Of a stretch of 64,000 nt of DNA, positions 37,886 through 47,854 are shown in pieces (position 1 is the stretch's first letter; every line of letters starts with the position of its first letter). The notes under the pieces were generated by a model. It searched no databases. It was not told the origin of the DNA and saw only the letters and a list, made by a program, of their open reading frames with translations. The stretch is from contig NZ_QGTR01000003.1 of the NCBI RefSeq assembly GCF_003182275.1, positions 682,001 through 746,000 on the forward strand, in the 5' to 3' direction. The position numbers were made by a program, and so were the translations under genes. The stretch is from Hoeflea marina. Lineage in GTDB: Bacteria; Pseudomonadota; Alphaproteobacteria; Rhizobiales; Rhizobiaceae.

Positions 37886-38578
37886 CTAGAAATCGAGATC
37901 CGCATAGTGGGCGACCGGCGGCATGTTGCGGATGCGGTCGCTCAGCAGCGGTCGGAAGGAGGGACGCGATTTGACCCGCTGATACCAGTCCTTGGCCTGC
38001 GGGCTGTCCTTCCAGTCGACCTCGCCCAGATAGTCCAGCACCGAGATGGCGGCTGCGGCTGCGAGATCGGCATAGCTCAGGCGGTCACCGGCCAGCCATG
38101 GCCGCGAGCCGGCAAGCCAGGAGAGATATTTGAGATGCTGGCGGATGTTGGCGCGCGCGGTGCGGAGCACTTTCGAATCAGGGGCGCCGCCGCCGTCGTC
38201 GGAGCGCATCTGCGGCTTGATGACGCGCTCCCGGGTCAGCGGCGTGGTGACGTCATGCTCGAACTTGATCAGGAACCACTCGATCAGGCGCCGGGTCTCG
38301 GCGCGCTTGTAGGGATCCTCGGCCAAGAGCCGCCGGTCGCGCTTGAACACGCCGAAGGATTCATCGAGATATTCGGCGATCACATGCGGCCCGCACAGCG
38401 CCTGGCCGTTGGCGGCGACGCAGACGGGCAGATGGCCCGCGGGATTGAGCCTGAGGAACTCGGCGCGTTTCTCCCAGGTCCGCTCCTCGATCATGTCGGC
38501 CTCGAAATCCATCTCGGCAAAACAGAGGCGGATGAAGCGCGAGGCGGCGGAGGCGGGGTGGTGATAGAGGACTGGCAT
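37886..38578 (-). CDS. Glutathione S-transferase family protein
   Basis: 230-residue cytoplasmic protein with an N-terminal thioredoxin fold (residues 1-80, [14 protein letters not shown]) and an all-helical C-terminal domain ([17 protein letters not shown] is the typical N-capping region). The serine early in helix 1 suggests a Ser/Cys-type catalytic site. ATG 38578 begins [10 protein letters not shown]; the longer upstream frame is not supported. Its gene order before queG is common in Rhizobiales. Confidence 0.88.
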   Translation of the reverse strand: MPVLYHHPASAASRFIRLCFAEMDFEADMIEERTWEKRAEFLRLNPAGHLPVCVAANGQALCGPHVIAEYLDESFGVFKRDRRLLAEDPYKRAETRRLIEWFLIKFEHDVTTPLTRERVIKPQMRSDDGGGAPDSKVLRTARANIRQHLKYLSWLAGSRPWLAGDRLSYADLAAAAAISVLDYLGEVDWKDSPQAKDWYQRVKSRPSFRPLLSDRIRNMPPVAHYADLDF

Positions 38579-38748
38579 GGACGCTGAATGTTCGCTTTGC
38601 TCTGAACGCCTGGAGGCGGGGCTGGTCAGGATTCCTGAAACCAAGCTATAGGGACTGGCCGGGTTCAAGACAAGCGAATCACCGGCGCCGGAGTTGCACC
38701 CTTGACCAGAACAGTGGCCGTTTTTGGCCCACGGGAGACTTTTTCGAC

Positions 38749-39555
38749 ATGACCGATACCACACTCGTCGGCGCAGCCTTTCTGGGGCTCATCGAAGGCC
38801 TGACCGAGTTCATTCCGGTCTCCTCGACCGCTCATCTGCTGCTGACGGGGCACTTTCTCGGCTTCAAGTCACCGGGCAACAGCTTCGAGGTTCTCATTCA
38901 GCTGGGCGCAATTCTCGCCATCCTGACCGTCTACTCCGCGCGGCTGTGGAAGCTGGTGACCGACCTGCCCAACAGCGCCCGCGCCCGGTATTTCGTGGGA
39001 GCCGTGCTGCTGGCATTCCTGCCGGCGGCGGTGATCGGCGCGTTGGCCCATGACTTCATCAAGAGCGTGCTGTTCGAGAGTCCGGCCCTGATCTGCGTGG
39101 TCCTGATCGTCGGCGGCATCGTGCTGCTGGCCGTGGACCGCATGAAGCTCGAACCGCGCCACACCGATGTAATGGACTATCCTTTGTCGCTGGCCTTCAA
39201 GATCGGGCTGTTCCAGTGTCTGGCCATGGTGCCCGGCACATCGCGCAGCGGTGCCACAATCGTCGGCGCGCTGCTGCTGGGCGCCGACAAGCGCTCGGCG
39301 GCAGAGTTCTCGTTCTTCCTGGCAATGCCGACAATGGCAGGCGCCTTCGCGCTCGATCTCTACAAGAACTATGCGTTGCTGGGCGAATCCGACATCGCGG
39401 CAATCGTCACCGGATTTGTCGTCGCCTTCATCGCGGGCGTGGTGGTCGTGCGCGGATTGCTCGACTTCGTCTCGCGCCACGGCTTCGCCGTGTTCGCCTG
39501 GTGGCGGATACTGGTGGGCGGACTTGGACTAGTCGGATTATGGCTGGTCGGCTGA
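38749..39555 (+). CDS. uppP: Undecaprenyl-diphosphatase
   Basis: 268-residue integral membrane phosphatase that recycles undecaprenyl carrier for wall synthesis; extra copies give bacitracin resistance. Both signature regions are intact: [17 protein letters not shown] at residues 15-31 and PGTSRSGAT near 164. About eight membrane segments. It is divergent from the GST gene, with 170 bases between them that hold an imperfect GGCC-N6-GGCC repeat near 38716. Confidence 0.96.
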   Translation: MTDTTLVGAAFLGLIEGLTEFIPVSSTAHLLLTGHFLGFKSPGNSFEVLIQLGAILAILTVYSARLWKLVTDLPNSARARYFVGAVLLAFLPAAVIGALAHDFIKSVLFESPALICVVLIVGGIVLLAVDRMKLEPRHTDVMDYPLSLAFKIGLFQCLAMVPGTSRSGATIVGALLLGADKRSAAEFSFFLAMPTMAGAFALDLYKNYALLGESDIAAIVTGFVVAFIAGVVVVRGLLDFVSRHGFAVFAWWRILVGGLGLVGLWLVG

Positions 39556-39627
39556 CAGGCAGCCTGTGCGCGTTTGCCGGGCCGGGACCAACCGGTTCCG
39601 CCCGACTCTAAGACAGGACGATGCGCG

Positions 39628-39777
39628 TCAGCGGGAGGCCTGGCGAAGGCAAGGCTCGATGCCGTAGGCCGGGTCGCAGCCATTGCCTGCCTCGGCGATG
39701 CTGCGCGGCGCAAACGCCGACGCGGACAGGATGACGACAACCGCAAAGGCGAACGCGGAAACGACTGTTTTGGCCAT
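39628..39777 (-). CDS. Small exported protein with two cysteines
   Basis: 49-residue protein, not recognised. A signal peptide is clear (basic MAKT, hydrophobic residues 5-23, possible cleavage near AFA23 or AEA30). The predicted mature part is only about 19-26 residues with Cys34 and Cys43, spaced nine apart, enough for one disulfide. AGGACAG precedes ATG 39777 at good distance. It lies between uppP and the TauE gene, transcribed on its own. Confidence 0.6.
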   Translation of the reverse strand: MAKTVVSAFAFAVVVILSASAFAPRSIAEAGNGCDPAYGIEPCLRQASR

Positions 39778-40002
39778 GAATTTTCTGTCCTGAGAGACTG
39801 TATTGCGACGTTGAACGACGACGTCTTCCATTTGCCTCCGCTGCCCGAAACGGTCCGGCGACGGAGGCTGCATACGACTTCCATGCCACGCCGGAGACAT
39901 CGATCCCGGCTGCGGGCGGGCGGGATATACCTGTGCTCCTAAATCGGTTCAATACCGAAACACGGTCGAGACACAGTTGACCGCAAAAAAATTAAATCAT
40001 CC

Positions 40003-40713
40003 CTAAGCATGGGGCATTCCTGCAACACCGCGGCGGATCAGATCCAGCGCCAGAAGCGACAGGCAGACGCTGAAGACGAACCGGAAGGAGCGCTCCGAGG
40101 TCCTGATCAGCGCAAACCGTCCCACCCAGGTGCCCGCCAGGCCGGTGATGATCATCAGGGCGATCAGCGGGAGCCACGGTCCGTAGGCAAAGCCGATCAG
40201 TGAAAAGGCCGCGAACTTGAGAAGATGCTGCACCGACATGATGGCGGCCAGCGTCGCCGCCAACCGCATTCGGCTGGCGAAGGCCTTGGACAGGACGACC
40301 GCGTTGAACGGACCGGTCGCGCCGAAGATCATGGTGAGGAACGAGGTGACGGCTCCGGTGAGCACGTAGCCGGGGGTCGAAATCCCGGCCATGGCCGGCA
40401 GCGGCGTCCAGGTCAGGCCGAGAATGAACAGGCCAAGCGTCAGCGTCATCACCGATTCGTCCACCCAGCCCACCGCAAGACCGCCGAACCAGGCTCCGGG
40501 GATGCCGCCGGCCAGGAACGCCAGCACGCAGGGCCAGGCGATGTGGCTGCGAAGCAGCGTCGCGCGGCCGATGTTCGACCCCAGCTGCACCATGCCGTGC
40601 ACGGGAATAAGCGCGGCAATCGGCACCAGATAGGTCATGATCGCCAGCAGCGCCAGGCCGCCGCCGATGCCTGCGGCGATGGTGAGCGCCGAGGTGAAGA
40701 AGCTAACCAGCAC
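40003..40713 (-). CDS. TauE/SafE-family membrane exporter
   Basis: 236 residues from GTG 40713, with about seven to eight membrane segments and two repeats of the family motif (IAAGIGGGLALL and GATGPFNAVVLSKA). TauE proteins export sulfite, sulfoacetate or related anions. The first helix seems cut: the frame stays open and hydrophobic upstream (AELLPAGLSPTAAALL), and a CTG at 40785, overlapping the neighbour's stop, could be the real start. No ATG, GTG or TTG fits there. A T-rich run on the minus strand follows the stop. Confidence 0.82.
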   Translation of the reverse strand: MLVSFFTSALTIAAGIGGGLALLAIMTYLVPIAALIPVHGMVQLGSNIGRATLLRSHIAWPCVLAFLAGGIPGAWFGGLAVGWVDESVMTLTLGLFILGLTWTPLPAMAGISTPGYVLTGAVTSFLTMIFGATGPFNAVVLSKAFASRMRLAATLAAIMSVQHLLKFAAFSLIGFAYGPWLPLIALMIITGLAGTWVGRFALIRTSERSFRFVFSVCLSLLALDLIRRGVAGMPHA

Positions 40714-40787
40714 CAGCAGCGCCGCAGCCGTCGGCGACAGGCCGGCTGGCAGCAGCTCGGCGAAGCCTGCCTGCAGGACCTCCAGGG

Positions 40788-41768
40788 TCAGGCCTTCTTG
40801 CCCGAACCGGTGAACTGGCCCTGGGGCCGGAAACGGACCAGATAAGTGGGCAGGATGGCTTCAACCGTCACGGCTCTGATGCCGAGGCCCTCGAGCGTGC
40901 GACCTTCGCGGGCGGCCGCCTCGGACACGATGTTGTCGGTTCGCAGCAGCGTCACCTGGTCACTGGTCAGAGGCGGATCGATGAGCGGAATGGCGCCGGC
41001 GATGCTGCCGATCATCGAGGCGAGGCCCCAGGGAAGTGACACCAGCATGCGCTTGCGCTGGATCACGGCAAGCATGGCCTCCAGACACTGCCTGAAGCTG
41101 AGAACCTCGGCACCGCCCAGTTCATAGGTCCGGCCGGCAGCGATCGTGCCATCGACGCTGCGGGCCACCACCTCGGCAACGTCTCCGACATAGACCGGCT
41201 GAAACTTCGTCACGCCGCCGCCGATGAGCGGCAGGACCGGCGAGAAGCGCGCCATCTCGGCAAACTTGTTGAAGAACCCGTCCTCGGGGCCGAACACGAT
41301 CGAGGGGCGCAGGATCACCGCATCCGGCAGAATCCTTCGGATGGCTTCCTCCGCCCGGCCCTTGGCGCTGGCATAGGCGGACTCGGATTCGATGTCGGCG
41401 CCGAGCGCGGAAATGTGGGTCAGGCCAATGCCCTCGGCGCGGCAGGCCTCGGCGATGGCGCGAGCTCCGAAGTCCTGGACCGAATCAAAGGTGTTGCGGC
41501 CGGATTCGAACAGGATGCCGACGCAGTTGACCACGTGGTCCGCACCCTGGATCGCCCGTTCGATCGAATTGCGGTAGCGCAGATTGGCCTGCACGGCGGC
41601 GATCTGGCCGACGCCGCCCATCGGCTGAAGATGGAAGGCGAGGTCGGGACGGCGCACCGCCACCCGGATCCGGTAGCCGCGGCGGGCAAGCGCGCGCACG
41701 ACATGGCGGCCGACAAAACCGGATCCGCCGAATACCGTGACGAGCCTGGGAATGGACTGGGTCTGCAT
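40788..41768 (-). CDS. Complex I NDUFA9-like NAD(P)-binding protein
   Basis: 326-residue atypical SDR related to the mitochondrial complex I subunit NDUFA9. The nucleotide site is VFGGSGFVGRHVVRAL (residues 12-27). The family stretches GADHVVNCVGILFESG and RPSIVFGPEDGFFNKFA are present. In alphaproteobacteria it is usually a stand-alone gene, and its tie to complex I is not proven. It ends by overlapping the likely start region of the TauE gene. Confidence 0.88.
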   Translation of the reverse strand: MQTQSIPRLVTVFGGSGFVGRHVVRALARRGYRIRVAVRRPDLAFHLQPMGGVGQIAAVQANLRYRNSIERAIQGADHVVNCVGILFESGRNTFDSVQDFGARAIAEACRAEGIGLTHISALGADIESESAYASAKGRAEEAIRRILPDAVILRPSIVFGPEDGFFNKFAEMARFSPVLPLIGGGVTKFQPVYVGDVAEVVARSVDGTIAAGRTYELGGAEVLSFRQCLEAMLAVIQRKRMLVSLPWGLASMIGSIAGAIPLIDPPLTSDQVTLLRTDNIVSEAAAREGRTLEGLGIRAVTVEAILPTYLVRFRPQGQFTGSGKKA

Positions 41769-41890
41769 GGCGGCGCTCCTGTGTCGTCGGCCGGAATCGC
41801 CCGGCGCTCAATGGGTCTTAGTCAATATCCCGCGCGAGGTGAAGAGCCCTGATCGCGCGGAGGGCGGCAAACCGGCGCCGCGGGGCCAAA

Positions 41891-42184
41891 TCAGCCGTCG
41901 TGGCCCTCGATGATGATCAGGTCACCCTCCGAAAAGGCCATCCGGATCTTGCGCGCGTTCTGATAGGTCTCGCTTTGAAAGCAGGCCAGCGCCGCCTCGT
42001 AGCTCGGAAACTCGATGACGACATTGCGGGCGCGAGCCTGGCCGTCGGCCGCCTCGAAGCGGCCGCCGCGGACGAGGAAGACCGCGCCATGCTCCGCATA
42101 GGCCGGGGCAGCCGCCGCCATGTATCCCTTGTAGGCTTCGGCGTCGCGAACATCCACGCGCCCGATCCAGTATCCCTTGGCCAT
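41891..42184 (-). CDS. DUF1330-family protein
   Basis: 97-residue small protein with the DUF1330 ferredoxin-like fold: MAKGYWIGRVDV at the start, then FLVRGGRFEAADG and the C-terminal ALACFQSETYQNARKIR. No function is known to me for the family. It starts 20 bases after pyrF ends, on the same strand, so it is probably co-transcribed with pyrF. Confidence 0.88.
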   Translation of the reverse strand: MAKGYWIGRVDVRDAEAYKGYMAAAAPAYAEHGAVFLVRGGRFEAADGQARARNVVIEFPSYEAALACFQSETYQNARKIRMAFSEGDLIIIEGHDG

Positions 42185-42204
42185 GATTGTCTCCCGGGTG
42201 TGTT

Positions 42205-42933
42205 TCAGCGACCGTTCATCTCGGCGACAAGGGCGCGGGCGGCGGCGGCCGGATCATCGGCATGCACGACCGGCCGGCCGACCACCAGATGCGACGCGCC
42301 GGCGGCGAGCGCGTCCGTGGGAGTCATGACCCGCTTCTGGTCGCCCTTCTCCCCGCCCGAGGGGCGGATGCCCGGCGTGACGACGGCCATGGCTGGGCCG
42401 ACGATTCCGCGCACGGCCGCGGCCTCTTCGGCCGAGCAGACGATGCCGCCCATGCCGGCAGCGCTTGCCTGGGCGGCCCGCCGATGAACCAGTCCGGCCG
42501 CTTCGAGCACATAGCCAGCCTCGACAAGATCGGCGGAATCCATCGATGTCAGCACTGTGACGCCGAGCAGGCAGAGCGGCGAGCCGCTAGCCGCGGCAAC
42601 CGCCGCCCGCATGGTTCCGGGATAGGCGTGCACGGTCAGCATGTCGACATCCATCCGGCAGATGGTCTCTACCGCCTTCGCCACGGTGTTGTCGATGTCG
42701 AGCAACTTCATGTCGAGGAAGACGCGCTTTCCGCCGGCCTTGAGCTCGCGGATGAAATCCAGACCGCCGGCAAAGGCCAGTTGGTAGCCGATCTTGTAGA
42801 AGGAGACCGTATCGCCAAGCCGGGCGACGAGCGCCTCCGCCTCCGCCCGCGTCGGCACGTCGAGCGCCACGATCAGCCTGCCATCCGCGCCTTCCAGGGT
42901 GGCGTCCGCCACCCGAGCCTGTTCAACCGCCAT
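42205..42933 (-). CDS. pyrF: Orotidine 5'-phosphate decarboxylase
   Basis: 242-residue enzyme for the last step of UMP synthesis. The catalytic block [11 protein letters not shown] (about residues 74-84) with the charged D-K-D set is present; VALDVPT opens the barrel and [10 protein letters not shown] binds phosphate. AAAGGAGCG precedes ATG 42933, so the longer upstream frame is rejected. It is followed by the DUF1330 gene, as in many Rhizobiales. Confidence 0.95.
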   Translation of the reverse strand: MAVEQARVADATLEGADGRLIVALDVPTRAEAEALVARLGDTVSFYKIGYQLAFAGGLDFIRELKAGGKRVFLDMKLLDIDNTVAKAVETICRMDVDMLTVHAYPGTMRAAVAAASGSPLCLLGVTVLTSMDSADLVEAGYVLEAAGLVHRRAAQASAAGMGGIVCSAEEAAAVRGIVGPAMAVVTPGIRPSGGEKGDQKRVMTPTDALAAGASHLVVGRPVVHADDPAAAARALVAEMNGR

Positions 42934-43038
42934 CCGTCGCTCCTTTTGCTCCCCGCTCGTGCCACAGCCGATCCCGGCCCGCAAGAGTCCGGGGCGGCGG
43001 TGTGCGCTCGCCACAACGTTTTTCCGCCGCGCTGCCCG

Positions 43039-43620
43039 TCATCGCCTGCTCATGACGGCGCAGAATTCGATCAGCGACCTGCAGGCCTTCTTCAGCCGCG
43101 CGGTCGTCACCGGATCGATGATGCGGCCGTCCGCGTCGAAGGCGCTTTCGCCAAAGCTGACGGAGCACTGCTCGGAAATCACCTGGGCGCCGACGTTCAT
43201 CATCACCGAGCGGACGTGGTAGAGGCCGCGGATGCCGGCGAACTTGCCGTCGGACGCCGAACCCAGCGCAACGAAGCGGTCAGCCCAGGGCTTGAACGGA
43301 CGATCGCCGTCGCGGGAGATCAGGCTGACCCAGTCGATGGTGTTCTTGAGCAGCGGCGGGATAGATGAATTGTACTCGGGACAGCACATGAAGACGCCGT
43401 CATGGGCGGCGATCACCCGGCCCAGCCGCATGGCGTTGTCCGGTATGCCGTTTTCCGCCTTGAGATCCTCATCGACCAGCGGAAGCGGGTAATCGGCGAG
43501 CGAGATCCGCGTGACGTCCGCGCCCTGGTTGGCAAGCTCCACCGACACGGCTGCCGCCAGCTTCGCGTTGAACGACCCGGTGCGATTGGATCCGGGGAAC
43601 ACGAGAATGCGCGCTGGCAT
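43039..43620 (-). CDS. NADPH-dependent FMN reductase family protein
   Basis: 193-residue flavodoxin-fold protein. The phosphate loop is FPGSNRTGSFN and the flavin-site stretch is CCPEYNSSIPPLLKN, as in ChrR/SsuE-type quinone or flavin reductases. GGAG precedes ATG 43620; an upstream frame to 43677 is not supported. It may cope with quinones or oxidised flavins. Lies between pmtA and pyrF on the same strand. Confidence 0.88.
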   Translation of the reverse strand: MPARILVFPGSNRTGSFNAKLAAAVSVELANQGADVTRISLADYPLPLVDEDLKAENGIPDNAMRLGRVIAAHDGVFMCCPEYNSSIPPLLKNTIDWVSLISRDGDRPFKPWADRFVALGSASDGKFAGIRGLYHVRSVMMNVGAQVISEQCSVSFGESAFDADGRIIDPVTTARLKKACRSLIEFCAVMSRR

Positions 43621-43700
43621 GGCTGACTCCAAGCGGTCAATTCCGCTGCCCGGCATTTCTGCAGCATCGGGCTTCAATGTCCAGCCGGGACCGGCGCAAT

Positions 43701-44297
43701 TCAGATCCCGCGGCGGTAGACCCAGAGGCGGGCCGGCGGCACGTTTCGCATGACGAAGTCATGGTGGGCGACGGTGTAACTGCCTCGGCGCGGCGCGATC
43801 GGCGATGATGGACCATAGGAGAACTGCACCACCGGGCGACCTGGCGGAACCCGGTCCAACAGGTCCTCGAGCAGCGCAACGCGCTGCTCCATGGGGAAGT
43901 TCAGCAGCGGGATTCCCGAGACGACCGAATCGAATGTCTGCTCGCGCCACGGGCCCAGCGTCAATGCGAGGTTGAAGGCGTCACCCCGGATGAAGTTCAC
44001 CGCCGGCATGTCGGCGGTCAGCCGCGCGTGGAACTCGGCGGAGTATTCGATGGAAACCAGCTTTTCGGGCGCAAGGCCTCGAGCCAGGATGGCCCGGGTT
44101 ATGACGCCGGTGCCCGGCCCCAATTCTAGTACGGGCAGCCCAGAGGCCGGATCGATCAGGCTCGCCATGCTGCGGGCGGCCGTGAGCGATGTCGGCATGA
44201 TCGAGCCGACGGTCTTCGGGCCGTGTATCCAGCCCTTGAAGAAGCGGATTTCCTCGTCAAATCGTCGTGCAATTCGCGCTTGAAACCCAAAACTCAC
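43701..44297 (-). CDS. pmtA: Phospholipid N-methyltransferase PmtA
   Basis: 198-residue Sinorhizobium-type phosphatidylethanolamine N-methyltransferase, which makes phosphatidylcholine in three SAM-dependent steps at the membrane surface. The N-terminal RRFDEEIRFFKGWI, the SAM motif VLELGPGTGVIT and VVSGIPLLNFPM closely match known PmtA. I place the start at GTG 44297 (GTG AGT TTT GGG), because GGGGAGCA precedes it and the length then equals known PmtA. A GTG at 44324 is less likely. Confidence 0.9.
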   Translation of the reverse strand: MSFGFQARIARRFDEEIRFFKGWIHGPKTVGSIMPTSLTAARSMASLIDPASGLPVLELGPGTGVITRAILARGLAPEKLVSIEYSAEFHARLTADMPAVNFIRGDAFNLALTLGPWREQTFDSVVSGIPLLNFPMEQRVALLEDLLDRVPPGRPVVQFSYGPSSPIAPRRGSYTVAHHDFVMRNVPPARLWVYRRGI

Positions 44298-44447
44298 GGC
44301 TGCTCCCCAACGTCGATCCGCCACCGGCGGCAGCCTCGTTCAGAAGCTTTGATGGCGCTCAAACAAGGCCTTTATGGGACCTCGCCGCCGTCAGGTCCAT
44401 CATATTCTAATGGACGCACGGCTGCGCGACGGAAGCGCGGTTGCGTC

Positions 44448-45581
44448 TCAATCGGTCAGCGTGTCGAAAAAGCCCTTCATGCGCGAGAAGAAGCCCGACG
44501 ATTCGGGGCTGTTTTCCTTGGAGGAGAGTGATTCGAACTCGGCGAGCAATTCGCGCTGGCGGCGGCTGAGATTCTGCGGAGTCTCGATGGAAATGCGGAC
44601 ATACAGATCGCCCTTCTGGGCAGAGCGCAGCACCGGCATGCCCTTGCCGCGCATGCGCAGCTCCTTGCCGTTCTGGGTCCCCTCTGGCACCGTGACGCGC
44701 GACTTCGTGCCATCCATGGTCGAGAGTTCGAACTTGCCGCCGAGCGCCGCCGTGGTCATGGAGATCGGCACGGTGCAGTAGAGATCGGCACCCTCGCGCT
44801 GCAGGAAGGGATGCGGACGCACCGACAGGAAGATGTAGAGGTCGCCCGACGGCCCGCCGCGAACACCGGCTTCGCCCTCGCCCGAAAGCCGGATGCGGGT
44901 GCCGTCCTCGATGCCTGCGGGAATGTTGACCGACAGCGACCGTTCCTCGGTCACCCTGCCCTGGCCGCCGCACTTGACGCACGGATCGGAAATGATCTGG
45001 CCGCGGCCATGGCAGGTCGGGCATGTTCGCTCGATGGAGAAGAAGCCCTGGGCGGCGCGGACGCGGCCGGCCCCGGCGCAGGTGCTGCAGGTGGTCGGCT
45101 TGGTGCCGGGCTTGGCGCCGGATCCGCTGCAGACATCGCAGGTGATCGAGGTCGGGACCCGGATCTGCGCGGTCTTGCCGGAATAGGCCTCCTCGAGAGA
45201 GATCTCCATGTTGTAGCGCAGATCGGCGCCGCGTTCGCGGCCGCCGGCGGAGCGGCGCTGGCGGCCGCCACCCATCATGTCGCCGAAAATATCCTCGAAA
45301 ATGTCGGAGAAGCCACCGCCCGCGCCCATTCCGCCCATCCCTCCGGGCCCGCCCTGCTCGAAGGCGGCATGGCCGAACCGGTCATAGGCCGCGCGTTTCT
45401 GCGGATCCTTGAGGGTCTCGTAGGCCTCGTTGATTTCCTTGAATTTGTGCTCGGCATCCGCATTGCCCGGATTGCGATCCGGGTGAAACTGCATTGCAAG
45501 CTTGCGGAAGGCACCCTTGAGTTCCTTCTCCTCAGCGCCGCGCGCCACACCGAGCGTTTCGTAAAAGTCAGCCTTGGCCAT
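44448..45581 (-). CDS. dnaJ: Chaperone DnaJ
   Basis: 377-residue co-chaperone. The J domain carries HPD in QFHPDRNPG (residues 32-40). A Gly/Phe-rich linker ([12 protein letters not shown]) follows. The zinc-binding region has four CxxCxGxG repeats: [36 protein letters not shown]. Complete and normal. It lies 130 bases after dnaK and shares its strand; a hairpin sits in that gap. Confidence 0.98.
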   Translation of the reverse strand: MAKADFYETLGVARGAEEKELKGAFRKLAMQFHPDRNPGNADAEHKFKEINEAYETLKDPQKRAAYDRFGHAAFEQGGPGGMGGMGAGGGFSDIFEDIFGDMMGGGRQRRSAGGRERGADLRYNMEISLEEAYSGKTAQIRVPTSITCDVCSGSGAKPGTKPTTCSTCAGAGRVRAAQGFFSIERTCPTCHGRGQIISDPCVKCGGQGRVTEERSLSVNIPAGIEDGTRIRLSGEGEAGVRGGPSGDLYIFLSVRPHPFLQREGADLYCTVPISMTTAALGGKFELSTMDGTKSRVTVPEGTQNGKELRMRGKGMPVLRSAQKGDLYVRISIETPQNLSRRQRELLAEFESLSSKENSPESSGFFSRMKGFFDTLTD

Positions 45582-45670
45582 GTTTCTCCGCCGATATCCC
45601 GATGATTATCCGGGTGCCCGGGCAGTCCGAAACAGACACGCGATGGTGCCGGCCGGACCCCGAACAGGAA

Positions 45671-45696
45671 CGGGATCCGGCTTTCGCCGGATCCCG
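45671..45696 (-). terminator. dnaK-dnaJ intergenic hairpin with GAAA tetraloop
   Basis: Perfect 11-bp inverted repeat CGGGATCCGGC/GCCGGATCCCG around TTTC, which reads as a GAAA tetraloop in the minus-strand RNA. It starts 15 bases after the dnaK stop. The following TTCC is a poor U tract, so partial termination, processing or 3' protection of dnaK mRNA is more likely than full termination. Confidence 0.65.
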
Positions 45697-45711
45697 CAGT
45701 GTCGTGGCCGG

Positions 45712-47628
<1,917 letters not shown>

Positions 47629-47854
47629 TCTGCATTCTCCTTGAAGCGAGCTGCCGGGACCCGGTGAGGCATTCCCATCGACAGCCCCTAACGGGACAAG
47701 ATTGCGGATCGGGGCATTCTACCCTTATCCGTTGCCACGGATCGGCCTGCCTTGGGACAAACCCACCGTGGCTATGCGGCGTATATATGAATACCCATTC
47801 CAGACTGCAAGCCGCTGCGGCGGGCGCAATGCGCAGTTGGACGCCTTTTGTGGC

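Noticed and set aside
47629-47854. CIRCE element or clear sigma-32 promoter before dnaK
   Set aside because: No TTAGCACTC/GAGTGCTAA repeat; CTTGTCCC near 47699 lacks a convincing -10.
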